The notes: generated by a model not told the origin, from the sequence alone. DNA of 64,000 nt from Acephala macrosclerotiorum (GCA_014904845.1 MU119288.1:89743-153742); one strand, 5' to 3'; counted from the stretch's first letter, positions 36,450 to 49,123 are shown. Numbers and translations: made by a program.

Positions 36450-37780
36450 CGTCGAAATATTAATTATTAATTAATCGCAATTTATAGTACTATGAAAACT
36501 TAATATTAGCGTTCAATTAAATATATTTACGATCGAAATTTATAAGATTCGTTTTAATAAAAATATTATTTTATTACAAAAAATTATTCGAATTAATATT
36601 TTATTAAATATTATTATTTTTTACGTTATTTTTATAAATATATTTTTTTTATTTTATATTTAAAATATAAATATTATAAATATAAAATTCGATAATTTAA
36701 AGAATATTTTAATTCAAAAAAATAAAACTATCTATAAATATTATTATATTAATTAAAAAAAAATTTAATTTAAAATTATTTTATCGATATAAAATTATAT
36801 TAATTATATAAACGTTTTAATTATTTATTAATACAACGTTTTGTAAGAGTTTTTTAATAAATTGATTATAATATACATATTAAATATATTTAATATTTTA
36901 TTAAATATATAAACAATTATTTAGAAAATTCAAATTTATTCTATAAAATAATTATAAATTTAATTATTCGATTATTATCGACGTTTTATATTTAAATTAA
37001 AAACTAGTTTTACAAATAATAAATTCGTTTATAGTATTTCAAATTATTAGATTTATAAAAAATATATTACGTATATATTAAATCGATATATATTAAAAAT
37101 TATCGAATTATATTATTTATAACGTTAAAAAAAAAATTTCGTTTATAAAATTTTAATAAAACATTAAAATAATAATAATTAAAATCAAAAAAATATTTAT
37201 TAAAATTTATAATAATATAAAAAAAGTAAAAAAATACTATATTTTATTATATCGAGTTTATAAAATTATTTATAACGAATTAATCGAAAAATAAATCGAT
37301 AAAAATATAATTTTACAAATAATAATTCGATAAAATTTAACGATATTGTATTTATATTATTAATCTTTAAAATATACTTTAAAATAATTAGTAACGACGT
37401 ATTATTATTATTAATTATTAAAAAAATTAAAATAATTCGAGTAATTATTTAAAAAATATATTATTTATATATTTAATATTAAATTAACGACGCGTTTTCA
37501 ATGAAAAACGATTCAAATACGAAATTTATATTAATTTTATTAATTTTATTTAAAATACGCGTTTAATATAAAAAAAACAAATAAAAAAAATTATACAAAT
37601 TATTAGTAATTAATAGAAAAATATATATAATCGATATATTTTACGAATTAATTAATTTTTATTTAATAATTATTAAATTTTATTACACGAAAAAAAAAGT
37701 ATTAAAAATTTATAATCGAATTAATAATCAAAAAAATAATCAAAAAAATAATCAAAAAAATAATCAAAAAAATTAAAAAA
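36450..37780 (+). mobile_element. Degraded Copia-like pol trace
   Basis: Read through stops, one plus-strand frame keeps spacing like the end of a Copia protease and the following region: a stretch ending IIIFYVIFINIFFLFY followed by IKFDNLKN resembles the usual NVLYVPxxxTNLxS...xFDN pattern after C-to-T decay. The orientation and distance fit the LTR-like copy 2.4 kb upstream. The match is weak because RIP has replaced most residues with I, K, N, F, Y and L. Confidence 0.35.
37725..37772 (+). repeat. 12-bp tandem repeat, four copies
   Basis: TAATCAAAAAAA is repeated four times without error. The 12-bp period is a multiple of three and reads as (NNQK)n in one frame, so it could be an amino-acid repeat of the decayed element. 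Confidence 0.8.
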
Positions 37781-40130
37781 AAAAAATTTTGTTTTTTTAA
37801 TCGAGTAAAATAAATAAAAAATCAATTAAAAAATATAATTGAAAACGTTTAAAAAAATCACAAAATAAAAACGTATATAATAAAAAATTTAAATAAAATA
37901 AATATTATAATTTTATTAAAAACGATAAAAAAAATTACAAAAATTTTAATAATTAATTTTTTATTATTATCGTCGAAAAAATTAAAATTTTTATAATTTT
38001 TATAATAATTAAAAAAATAAATAATATAAAACTATTATTAAAATTACGAAAAAAAAATATAATTATTTGAAATATTTTAAAAGAAAAAAATCGATAATTT
38101 AATTATAAATTTTTTTTTAATTTTATTTAATACAATTTTATTAAATATATTAAAATTCGAATTTTTAATTTGAAATTAATTAATAAAATCAAAAAAAAAA
38201 TTATTAATACTTTTTATGAAAAATCGAAATTAATAATTTAAAAATATAATAATAATAAAAAAAAATTGATTTTTATATAATTTTTAATAATTTAAAAAAT
38301 TAATTAATAATTAATTATCGTTTTAATATTTTTTTTAATTCAATTTTTAAATAAAAAAATTAAAATATAATTTCGTAATATTATTCAAATTTATATTCAA
38401 TTTATAATAAACTTTTAACGATTTATTTTAATACGTTTATCGAAAAAAATTTACTATTTATATTTATTAAATACGATTATAATTATTTTAAAGTTTTTAT
38501 ATAAAATTGTAAAAATAAAAATATATTAATAAATTACATATTACAAATATTATAAAAAAAAAACTATTTATAATTATATCAATATACAATTTTTATTTTT
38601 TAATTATAATTATTAAAAAACTTTTTAACGTTATTAAAAAAAAAATTATTTTTAAGAAAAACGAATTTAATAAAATAAAATTTTTAATTAAATTTAAAAA
38701 AATTTTAATATTAAAAATATTATTAATTTTCAATAAATATATTTTAATTTAATTCGAAAATACAATTTAATTATAATAAAAATATTAAAATAAAAAAATT
38801 AAATTAATAAATATTAAATTATTTAATTTTTAAATTAAATATTAAAAATAATAAATTAAAAAAATTTATATTATTACAATTTATTAATTTAAAATAATAT
38901 TCAATTTATTTATTATTATTTAATATTAAAATTTAATAAAAAAAAATTATTATATTAAATAAAAAATTAAAATAATAAATCAAAAATTTGAATTAAAAAT
39001 TTAAATATATTATTTTCAATTTATTTATAATAAAATTGAATATAAAATTATTTTAATAAATAAATATTAATTAAATAATAAAAAATTCGAAATTAAAATT
39101 TATTTTATTTATTATAATTCTATTAAAAATAAACGTATTATTAAAAATATTTTAATTTTTAAAATATATAATATAATAAAAAAAATCGATATAATAATTA
39201 TAATCGAATTTATTATTAATATAATTATTTAATAATTCGATTTTTTTTAAAATTTTAATAATTATTTATACAAATTTATATTTAATCAAATTAAAAACGA
39301 TAAAAAAAAAACGTTTTATAATCGATATTATAATTTTTCGTTAATCGTATAAACGTAAAAAATTATAAAAAATTCAATAAATTAATAATTAAAATAATTT
39401 AATAAATATTATAATAAAATTAATATTTAATAAAATTTTAAAAAAGTTTTTAAATACAAATTATTTTAAAATTCGAATAAAAAAACAAATTAAAAAAAAA
39501 AACGATAAAAATAATATAAAAATTTTTTTTTTTTTATATTATATTTCGAATTTTATAATTATTTAATTTATAAAATCAAAAAAAATAAAATTATTTCAAT
39601 TTTAATATTTATAATTTTTAACGAACTTCGAAAATAATATTAATTTACTAATATTATTTTCAAAATTTAATTATATAATTTTTGTATTAAAATATTAATA
39701 AATTTTACGTATTAACGAATTACAATAAAAAAAGAAAATAAAATTATTTTTTTCGTATATTAATAATTATTTATTTTATTTAAAAAATAAATAATTATAT
39801 AAATACGAATTACTATAAAAATATATATTTTATTTATATTTATTTTATTTTATTATAATATTCGAAATTTTTTTTTTCAATAAATTTTTTGATTTTCGTT
39901 TTATAGAATTTGTATTTGAAACTATTTTCAATATAATTTTTGAAATATAATAAAAAGTAAAAATTGTAATAAAATTATCGAAAGAAATATAGTAAAAAAA
40001 AACAAATCTCGAACTCAAAATCGAAAATTTCTATAAATTTATAATAAATTCCTCTTTTAAAAATTGAAAAAACTTTAAATCGAAAAATTCTTTTATCGAT
40101 AGAATTATATTGAGCGTCTTCTGGCATACT

Positions 40131-41140
40131 ATTATTAAATAATTAAAAGTAGAAATGATTTGTTTATATCTTTGTTTATATCACGATCTTGAGTTTTGAT
40201 AGAGTTGCAGAGATAAATTATTGCTGCCTTAGGCTTATTTTAGGGTGTTTATCGCAGTGTAAGGGATATCTAATTAAACGCTGGTCATTGCTCATTAACA
40301 TTTAATAGGGCCTGTAGGGAGTATGCACTCTCGTTTTAATCCTCGACCAAACTTTATCCTGCCGCCAGGTTCCTGAAAGATCCTGAAGGCATTACGGCCA
40401 ACCTCGATAGTTCTGCCAACTCTCGATCGAGGCGATGAGGTCCAGGGCTCACGAAATCTTCTTAAAGGCTATTGTTGACATACACAGCAACTCGACCATC
40501 ATCGCGATGACCAGCCTACTTTGGCTGAATGGTGAACGTGCTTATCAACTCCTTCCGAAAGAACGATCCAAGAGGTTGTCGGCTGGCATTTCTTATGAAT
40601 TTCGGCTGGGGCCGGAGGGATCTCCGCCATGTAGCCTTAAGCCACTAAGCTAAACCGTTCGTAGTCTTAAATCTCTATCGGTCAAGAAATAATGAGAGAA
40701 TGTCTCACTTGCTCAAGGCTATTCTCCATTATTATGGAACAGAATATACAAGTTGTTAGGAGGCTTGAGTGCTGCAAAAGGGGTGGTGCAGCACTGCAGT
40801 CCCGAAATGTTTTCCCGATTCCGGGCGCTCCACATTTTCAGGGTGGGGCATTGAACCTCGAGGCAAATCTGACCGCAACCATCTATCCACATCTGACATC
40901 GAAGAGTTCTGCATCATCCTGAGTCGACTCTACTCACTCTTCAGGCAAATTTACAAGAGAACCACGAACGTACTCGTGTTTCTTTGACTAAAGTTCACCA
41001 TCGAGGAACATATCCCACCACTGTGTCTGATACGGACTTTGCTTCATCGGTTTGTCAGTCCCACTGCACTTCCAATTGCAACGACGAATATACTGACGGA
41101 TACAGGACGAGCCGTGGATTGATAGATCCCTAGGAGAAAC
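40131..41140. other. Transition region, no gene seen
   Basis: Base composition returns to normal at about 40.13 kb. Short ORFs at 40435-40987 have no domain and no credible context. Confidence 0.4.
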
Positions 41141-42817
41141 ATGAATTCTTCTCAACTATCAACTGGAAGCTGGTGGTCGACGCTGAAGACCTCAGCACAG
41201 TCTCTTTTGGGCCTCACACCCGTGTTTCAAAGTACAGCTGGACCTGCACTTAATTGCTCACCATCCGCCCTATCCCCCCTCCTCCCATCACACGCAACAA
41301 TCACAAATGCTGTCCCTGTAATAGCAAATGGCACCTGGTCTCAACCCTCTCCACCGTTTCCCGACCCAGCGACTGGTCTCCCAGCACTGTGTGCTATCAC
41401 GGTCAACGTGGTATCATCCCCAAGTTCTTCATTCAACTTCGGTCTCTTCTTGCCAGATGAATGGAACTTGAGATTTATGGGCTCGGGGAACGGAGGATTC
41501 GGGGGAGGCATCAATTGGAATGATATGGAGACTCATGCTCTGTCTGGTTTTGCTTCAATGTCGACGGATACTGGCCATACGTCTTATGTTGTGGACGCTT
41601 CATGGGCATTGAACAATCCGGAAGCGCAGAAAGATTGGGGATGGAGAGCCATGCATGGCTCCGTTGAGCTGGCAAAGATCATCACACAGAAGTATTATGG
41701 CTCGAAGATCAAGTATTCGTACTTCTCGTCTTGCTCGACGGGAGGACGGCAGGGATTGAAATCGATCCAAATGTTTCCCCAAGATTTCGATGGTGTCATA
41801 TCAGCTGCTCCAGCATGGTGGACATCGCATCTTCAACCATGGCATTTGGTTATGGGACTGTGGAATCTGCCACTCGATGCCGCGCATCACATCCCCTCTT
41901 CGCTCTTCCCGACCATCGCAGAGGAAGTTATGAAGCAATGCGACCCTCAAGACGGCCTTATTGACGGTATCATCTCCAACCCGGAAGGTTGTAACTTCTA
42001 TCCCGAAGCGCTGCTCTGCGGTCCAAAATCCGACAAGAGCACATGTCTCACAGCACCTCAACTCAATACCCTCGACAGGGTCTTCAATGACTGGGTAGAA
42101 ACGAACAACACCTTCATGTTTCCCCACCGCTCCCTCGGGGCAGAAGATCAATTCGGCAAGGTTATGAACGTCGACTCCGGCGTCCCTTCACCCCTGGGAA
42201 CAACCTGGGTCTCAAACTTCCTCCTTAACCTCTCAACCACAGACTACGACTGGGCTTCCAAATTCGATTTGAGTACTGTCAAGCTGGGTGATGAGACGAA
42301 TCCGGGGCAGGCGAATGCTGATGATTTCGATCTCTCACCTTTCGCTGCCCGAGGAGGGAAACTCATCCATTATCACGGATACAGCGACGGTCTAATCCCA
42401 GCTGGATCAAGCATTTATCTTCATCAGCAAATCTTGCGCACCTTGATACCGAAAGGGGTTTCCGTCCCTTCATTCTACAAATTCTACCTCATCCCAGGAC
42501 TCCTTCACTGCCGTGGCTCAATCGGCGATGCACCGTGGTATATTGGTGGAGGAAGTCAGCCTGCAACTCTGGGACCGGCGGTGAAGAGTGTTCCAGGATT
42601 TGAAGATGCGAGACATGATGTTGTGTTGGCGTTGATGAGGTGGGTTGAGGAGGGAATTGCGCCAGAGGAGATTGTGGCGACGAAATTTGTGGATGATGAT
42701 GTTGAGAAGGGGGTTAGGAGGCAGAGACCTATTTGTGCGTATCCGATGCAGGCAAAATATAAAGGGGAGGGAGATGCAGACCTGGCGGAGAGTTGGGGGT
42801 GTAAGGGATCGTACTGA
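41141..42817 (+). CDS. Tannase/feruloyl esterase family protein, intact
   Basis: An intronless 558-aa alpha/beta-hydrolase of the tannase/feruloyl esterase family, which hydrolyses esters of phenolic acids from plant tannins or cell walls. Seen: nucleophile Ser199 in SSCSTGGRQG with adjacent Cys198, Asp416 in YHGYSDGLIP, His456 with adjacent Cys457 in GLLHCRG (the family's CS-D-HC arrangement), and a Ca-loop-like CDPQDGLIDGIISNPEGC at 267-284. Length is normal. Oddly, the N-terminus (MNSSQLSTGSWWSTLKTSAQ) is not a signal peptide, although the family is usually secreted. An in-frame upstream exon was not found. The dead paralogue at 8742-10449 does show a signal-peptide-like start. Confidence 0.92.
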   Translation: MNSSQLSTGSWWSTLKTSAQSLLGLTPVFQSTAGPALNCSPSALSPLLPSHATITNAVPVIANGTWSQPSPPFPDPATGLPALCAITVNVVSSPSSSFNFGLFLPDEWNLRFMGSGNGGFGGGINWNDMETHALSGFASMSTDTGHTSYVVDASWALNNPEAQKDWGWRAMHGSVELAKIITQKYYGSKIKYSYFSSCSTGGRQGLKSIQMFPQDFDGVISAAPAWWTSHLQPWHLVMGLWNLPLDAAHHIPSSLFPTIAEEVMKQCDPQDGLIDGIISNPEGCNFYPEALLCGPKSDKSTCLTAPQLNTLDRVFNDWVETNNTFMFPHRSLGAEDQFGKVMNVDSGVPSPLGTTWVSNFLLNLSTTDYDWASKFDLSTVKLGDETNPGQANADDFDLSPFAARGGKLIHYHGYSDGLIPAGSSIYLHQQILRTLIPKGVSVPSFYKFYLIPGLLHCRGSIGDAPWYIGGGSQPATLGPAVKSVPGFEDARHDVVLALMRWVEEGIAPEEIVATKFVDDDVEKGVRRQRPICAYPMQAKYKGEGDADLAESWGCKGSY

Positions 42818-43127
42818 GTCTGAGGAAATGCAGGGTTTGTGATTAGTTATGTCTTCTACCAAGGGTCTTTAGGTGTGTTCAGTTGTGCTAGAGTGCGTAT
42901 CTGTCATCACCACCCCGAAGGAACCCCACTATGCACGTGCATTTGTGACAATCAACGCGGCTTCCTTTTCCCCATTGCCTTTCGTCCCAGGATCTTCTGC
43001 TCACCCATGTTTCGCATCCCTCTATGCTTACACTCTCTCGAGTAGATCTGACCATTCCTGATGTATCTGCCGAGCACTAGGCTTTCCATTGCCCACTGTT
43101 GGAGTCTGCAGAAGCAGTTTCGATAGC

Positions 43128-44711
43128 ATGTCGCCCTCCGCCAATGCTGATGTCTCTGGCACGGCTACATCAGACATATCGATTCCAGCCAGCAAGCTCC
43201 TAGCTCATCTTGAAGGCTGCGAGCAATGCCTTGCCACTGTCAAAGCCAGCATGATCAATTCGCCCTCATGCTCACTCCCAGCGAGCGCCATCTTAGCTCA
43301 CATCGAGAATTGCACGCGCTGCCTCCAGACTATTGTAGGATGTATCGAAGATGGAGCAGCACTGATGACTCCCGTATCTTCTGCGAGCAATTCTGTCAAT
43401 GCGCCTTTGGACTCGGCAGATCCTGGGGCTACCTTAGCGGCATACGACGCCCTTCCTCGTTGTCTGAGATGTGGTGATCTGTTTTCATTTGACGACGAAG
43501 ACGATACTTGTCTAGCCCACGATCCCAATAGTACGCAAGACAGAGTTCCCTACGCTTCTTAAGTCCGCAGAGTCAATTGCTAATCGCCCTGCCTTGCCTC
43601 ATCAGGTCTCCTACTGCCGAATTATCGAGACGAATACTGGCGAAACAATGTTGAAGCTGCCCAGGCCAACGGCCTCGTTGAATTGACTGGCTCTTTGTAC
43701 GCCCTCGCCGGCTATACTTGGTCGTGTTGCAATAAGTCTGCGAATGATTGGGGTTGTGTCGATGTCTCACATACTACCAGCCAGGAGCAAATCGACAATG
43801 AAAGGGAGGCGGCGAGGGGGCCTAGGGCTATCGCAGAGACAACCAAGTTGCATGAAGCCTTTTGCGACGCAATTTCGCGGGAGAAAGGGCCTCATGTTTG
43901 CATTACCTGTGGAGCTATATTCCTCGAGTACTTCAACACAAGGCAGTTATGCGGCGGAAAGAATCACGTCAAAGGTAAGTCCGAAGCATCACTCGATCTC
44001 TCACCACTGATGCGTTGGGCAATACTTACCAATGCAGCTCCACCACAACCCCGCAAACGACTCCCTCCTGTGCGGTACCCTCCTGACCCTAGTATGATGT
44101 CTGAATGCGAGACATGTGGTGAAAGATATATCCTACAGCATACTCAACCATGTGAAACATGGCACAGCGGTGGGTACTCGCTTGACGGCATACCACAAAT
44201 TGGGTTTTGGGAGCTGACTTGCTTCATATCCTAGGAGTCAGGTTACCCAACTTTCGCCATGATGTCTGGAAAGGGAAGCGTGTCAAGAAGGAGGACATTG
44301 GGAACTATGTCGACCATCCAGACTACGCGAAAGGCTTCAGGTGGAGCAAATGCAAACATCATGCCTTTGACGAGGGTTGTAGATTCCGGCCACACGTCAA
44401 CAAATTTGCGAACCTCGAGCCTCGCCCTGGAAAGCAGATGTATCATCCAGGTCAGAGTCTAGAATTCCAAATACAGTTTCGCGCTCTGACGTGATCCAGG
44501 GTTTGCAATCAGATACGACAAGGACCAAGCCAACTGGACTCCAGGGATGGATCGGTACTATTCCTGCTGTGGAAGGTGGACTCATATCAGAGGGGGATGT
44601 ACTGAGATCGACTTAGTCTCCGAGCCCGAGTATACGACTCTCAGTCTCCCTACAAAATCAGAGCGACCAGGCCAAGAGAGGTGCGTGATTCCTGGGAGAA
44701 AATACTACTAG
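43128..44711 (+). CDS. CHORD-like Cys/His repeat protein
   Basis: A 443-aa prediction from five exons (43128-43530, 43606-43974, 44038-44169, 44235-44450, 44500-44711). All four introns are phase 1. The N-terminus has two copies of a HLEGCEQC / HIENCTRC motif. Then come CxxCG modules: CLRCGDLFSF...C..H followed by LPNYRDEYW and WSCC...GC; CITCGAIF...C..H; CETCGERY...C...H followed by LPNFRHDVW and SKC...GC; and a last YYSCCGRW...GC. The order CxxCG, CxxH, W, CC, GC resembles CHORD zinc-binding domains, which bind two zinc ions and work with Hsp90-type chaperone complexes, but spacing differs from canonical CHORD. I infer zinc binding only. No enzyme motif is visible. Confidence 0.7.
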
Positions 44712-47373
44712 TTGGGTCAGAATCAGGCTCCTATGAAGGTCTCGATACTCCCACCACACTCCCCGACGGCTCTCGAGATCCAACTCTACGTGTTTCGATA
44801 CGCATTTGTCGAAGAGGATGATTTCGAGAAGGAACATGAATGCAGTTCGGGAGAATATCACGAAACAGTTATCTTTTCATAAAGCGTCCCTTCATTATTT
44901 CCCACCCTTCAGGAACGCTGCAATTCAGCTGTCCCATGCGAATTCTCGAGAGGAAGGAGATAACACCAGCCAACTATCGTCCTGGTTTCAAGAAAGTAGA
45001 CTGAGAACCCAGTCAATGCTCGAAGATTGCCATTTATGCGTCATCCAGTATGCCGCGGTGGTTCTCAACCGAGGGGCCTTTGTTCAGCTCTTTACCGACA
45101 CTCAACTGCAAAAGCTGTGAGTGACAGCCATTTCAAGCCAGCCTTGCATCATGGGTGCATGTGGGCTGCAGGCCGATTACCATAATTGTCGCAATGCTCT
45201 GATTGGTTCCGAGGCAAGTTCAGCCGACCTTCAGCTCATCGCACCAATATCTTCTACAGCTTCCTAGCCTTCTGCTCTCATAACTGTTTCACGTATGCAA
45301 TACACTGAACTGTAGAGCCTAATTAGTTCTGCCAGATTGATTGCTTTACTGTTGCTTGATTTGAGGCCATTTCTTTCCCCTATTGTCGAAAGACTACCTC
45401 AACAAAGCCTCGTCGAGCATTGACGGGTCGATACGGTCTTCAGAGATATGCCCTTGGAGACGAAGCGATCAAAATGACTGAGGAGAAGTTGGACCGCATT
45501 CCAGAATCGAGCACGCTGTCGCCGTCCGACAAACCTCAACAATTCGGTTCGGCAAAGCAAATTCTCCTCCTCGTTCGTCATCCGCAACAGGAGACCGCCG
45601 CAAAGATGCTAGTGACCGCATGTCCTCACTCGCTCAAGACCTTGGTGTCCAACGCTATGACTTTTCCAAACAGGAATTCTCCAAAAACTTTACGCTGCGT
45701 GATACTCAAGGATCAGTCTCGCAGCCCGAGTAAGGCCCCAAGTTGTTCTCAATGGTGAATTGGCGAAATAACACATTGGTCGGGAATTCGACGACAGCTG
45801 ACGCACAAGAGGATGGTCGGGGGTGTATTACTCTCGATGAAGCTGGATGGAAGAAATTTTTCGATGAATATCCAGAGCGCCATCGCCCCAGGGACTCCGA
45901 ATTCCAGCGATCAATCCATTAGCATTGTAGGAAATGAGCCGTCGCACTTGCCGGGACTTTCTCCATGAATTGTCGAAAGCCCCGATCACGATACGTTTTC
46001 AAGGAAAGTCGAATGACGAAAAAGATACAAGAGCGGTTGATTTTGCAGTGATGATGATAATCGCTTTATCGCTTCGACGGGAAGGTGAAAGAAAGCTCAT
46101 CGGCGAGCTCGCAGGCTTAGCACCAGTTACGACCATGGACAATCTTAGATTATTCTCATAGCTCTCGGTTCTGGAACTCGGTGATATTCCAGCGCTTGTT
46201 CATTCAGCTGCGCGCAGTACTTGCCGCCGTCATTATGAAAACAAACATTCCGGCTCAGTGGGAAGAGCTGTTGGTAATTTGATTGCTTCAATTCTTGGAG
46301 CCGTGCGTATACCGGCAGTGGGAAGAAAAAGCTGATTCGGCGTCGAAACATTCCGACTGTGTTCTCGAGCTTTTCCTCGAGAAAGGATGGCATGGACGAA
46401 GACCTTCCGGTAAACGCTGATCAAAACCGAGAGCAAGGGCAACATGTGAAGGATTCCCATGTCCAACAGATCATTGAGTAGATTTTATATGAAAACTATG
46501 ATGACATTGATAGAAGTGCACAAATTGGTCTAATATTTGCAGGCTTGATGAGGTTCGTCAAGGAGAACAGGGCAAAGATCGAGATGAAATGCAAGATTGT
46601 CAATTTGGTATTGGAAACTATTCTCGGTGGGCTTACGGGCGTGCCAATCGGTGGGTGATGCGTGCGACTTTGCAAGCCGCAGCCGTCTTCAGCATAGAGT
46701 CTCATAAAGAACGGCAAATTGCATTGTCGGACGCATTGTTAGGCAAGGTGCAAGATTGGTATAACGACAACATTCGGGTGCTGCTTCATAAAGATGGGAA
46801 GCTGGTAATCGGAGTCCGGGAAGTCAAAGTCAAGAAGGAGGTGTTTGAGGAATGGTCCGACTTGATGTTGAAGTGCAATGAGTTTTGAGAGCCAACAGAC
46901 GGCTTTATGTGCTTCGGAGAGAATGCATTTGAGAATTTCCATTTCCATTCAGATTGGTGGGGTCGTCCCAAAGAGGAGAACTTCCCCGCCGTCAAAAAGC
47001 CGAATCTAGGTACCCCGCCGGCTATTGTCAAAAATGTCCACATCTTCTCGGCCCGGCAAATGAACCAGCAATCCAGACCTCCACAACCCATGGAAGCCTT
47101 CATCTTTTTTGTTTTTCCTTCAAACACCGCTTCCTTCCGCGCAAGAACATCACGTCTCCAGCCCCCACTATACGCAGATTGGTGGTCCAGAATGAGGCGG
47201 ACAGATAGCGCCGAGCTAGGGAATTGATATCGGTCATACCCCACCATCTTCTTGGTCGTGCGGTCTTGCTCCTTTCTTTCTGCTGTTCAGAACTGTCTTC
47301 CTTTTCATATATACTTCTTTACCATTTCTCATCTTCGGAATACAAGCAAGCAAGTGATTGGATATAGACCACC
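44712..47373 (+). other. Degraded ORF cluster, unknown
   Basis: Several plus-strand pieces look like former coding sequence: near 45600-45900 DRMSSLAQDLGVQRYDFSKQEF then WKKFFDEYPERHRPRD; near 46520-46640 an ENRAKIEMKCKIVNLVLE segment; and, one frame over, 46660-46888 with SHKERQIALSDALLGKVQDWY...FEEWSDLMLKCNEF. Stops and frame changes separate them without clear introns. I do not recognise the family. It may be one decayed gene or two. Confidence 0.3.
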
Positions 47374-48608
47374 ATGACATCTTCATCTTCATCTTTATTG
47401 CCTACTCTCAGTTCCCCAGCGACATCGGTCGAGATGTCGCGGCCGGCGATACTTCAGATCGGGGATATTACACATGCCCAAAAAGAATGGGCGGAGCTGG
47501 GAAGTTTTGCAGAATTAAAGGTATGAATGTCCGATTTCTGATGCGTGTTTTTCCGGCTGACAATTTCGGGTAGGAGTTCAAGGGTTCAAAATCGAGAGCG
47601 GACTTTTTGAAGGAGATTGAGAGTGGGAGTTATGATGACGTCGTTGCACTTTATAGAAGTAATGAGTCAACGAGTGTGAGTCCCGGTACCCCGAGAACGT
47701 CGAGATCTAGTCTGAGATGTATGAAACAGATAACAGGGCCCTTCGACGCTGAGCTGGTCTCAAAACTCCCCTCATCTCTAAAGTATATTTGCCATAACGG
47801 TGCAGGATACGACAATATCAACGTCGCAGCATGCACATCTCGGGGAATCGGCGTCTCGAGCACACCCATAGCAGTCAACAACGCCACAGCCGATATCGCT
47901 ATCTTCCTCATGCTCGGCGCTCTTCGACGCATCCATATCCCGTACTCAGCAGTCCGAGCTACGAAATGGAGAGGAGCAAGTCAATTAGGTTATGATCCTC
48001 AGAATAAGGTTCTTGGTATCCTCGGCATGGGTGGTATTGGAAGGGAAGTCGCGACGAGAGCGCGAGCTTTTGGGATGAAGATTCAGTATTACAACCGCTC
48101 TCGCCTCTCACCCGAACTCGAGCAAGGCGCCAAATACGTTTCATTCGAAGAGTTGATCCGAACAAGCGATGTGTTGAGTTTGAACTGTAGTTTGAGGAAA
48201 GAGACAGTGGGTATTATTGGGAAGAAAGAGTTCGAGATGATGAAAGATGGAGTAGTGATTGTGAATACGGCGAGAGGGAAGTTGGTGGATGAAGCAGCGC
48301 TGGTGGATAGTTTGGAGAGTGGGAAGGTGTTTAGTGCTGGGTTGGATGTTTATGAGGAAGAGCCGAAGGTGCATGAGGGGTTGCTGAATAACCCTAACGT
48401 GGTTCTTTTGCCGCATATTGGGACGGCTACTAAGGAGACACAGGTGAGCAATCTTCTGAGACATGGTGATTCTAGAGAGTTGAGCTGATTTATTTTGCAG
48501 AAAAATATGGAACTTCTTGTGTTGGAGAACATCGAAAGTGCGGTGAAGAAGGGTGTTCTTATCACCCAAGTTTCGGAACAGAGCAAGTCTGGTAATGTCA
48601 AATTATAG
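47374..48608 (+). CDS. D-isomer-specific 2-hydroxyacid dehydrogenase
   Basis: A 356-aa NAD(P)-dependent reductase of the glyoxylate/hydroxypyruvate-reductase type, interconverting 2-oxo and D-2-hydroxy acids in the cytosol. Four exons with introns 47521-47573, 47676-47729 and 48444-48500, all GT-AG and in phase. Seen: NGAGYDNINVAACTSRGI (substrate side), Rossmann motif GILGMGGIGREVATRA, the catalytic Arg in NTARGKLVDE, the Glu in DVYEEEP, and the His in LLPHIGTAT. Unspliced, the second intron would add SPGTPRTSRSS..., which has no place in the family, so the splice is well supported. The start at 47374 lies in a Ser-rich leader; a second ATG (MSRPAILQIGD) 22 codons on is also plausible. Confidence 0.92.
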
Positions 48609-49123
48609 ATTCTTGATAAGTACATCTGGATAGACTCATGATAACCCTCATATCCACTTTCAATGCAATCTTTAGACTCACTTGATTTTCACAGGTTCGG
48701 GCGCCTTGGTCAATCTGATTGTTGAACTTGTACTTCCGGTCGTCTCTAGACAGGCAGAAAAGTTGCTGCGGTCGCTCGATTCTCTCAAGCAAGGAAGCTC
48801 ATGTGTCCCTCCATCTTGCTTCTATTTTCTGTTCGATGACCCTCACCGCCGGCGGACTTGGCAGGGATGAATCCTTTTCCCAAGGGATTGCTTACAAGCT
48901 GGCACTCAACATCCCGAGAAGTAATGATTCATTATTTCTCCTCGCTCTTGATTGGATAGTAGACTGCCACCCTCTGATTTCAAGACTGACTCCAAGTAGT
49001 TTCGATATATGAGGCCTGCCATTCAGTTCGGGTACTGTCGCTCGCGGATCTATATGTGTTGAAGATCGATGCCGGGAGGCCCGAATTCGGGTCATAATTT
49101 TCCAAATCTTCCTCCGACACGAA
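48609..49123. other. Intergenic region
   Basis: Nothing recognisable. Short plus-strand ORFs lack features. Confidence 0.4.

Larger units (their letters stand above)
32726..40130. repeat. 7.4-kb AT-rich RIP-like block with decayed retroelement
   Basis: A sharply bounded block, overwhelmingly A and T, with no usable ORF. Surviving cytosines are strikingly often in CpG (ACG, TCG), especially from about 34.3 kb on. Inside it are a RIP-mutated LTR-like repeat (about 33917-34126), a plus-strand trace of a Copia-type pol (about 36450-37780) and a 12-bp tandem repeat. The composition and the match between the LTR copy here and an unmutated copy at 52.56 kb, differing almost only by C-to-T/G-to-A type changes, support RIP as the cause. 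Confidence 0.85.

Noticed and set aside
37725..37772. CRISPR-like array
   Set aside because: It is a plain 12-bp tandem repeat without spacers in AT-rich eukaryotic DNA.
40435..40987. ORFs upstream of the intact tannase as a missing signal-peptide exon
   Set aside because: None encodes a signal peptide or has a donor that would join in frame to the tannase start.
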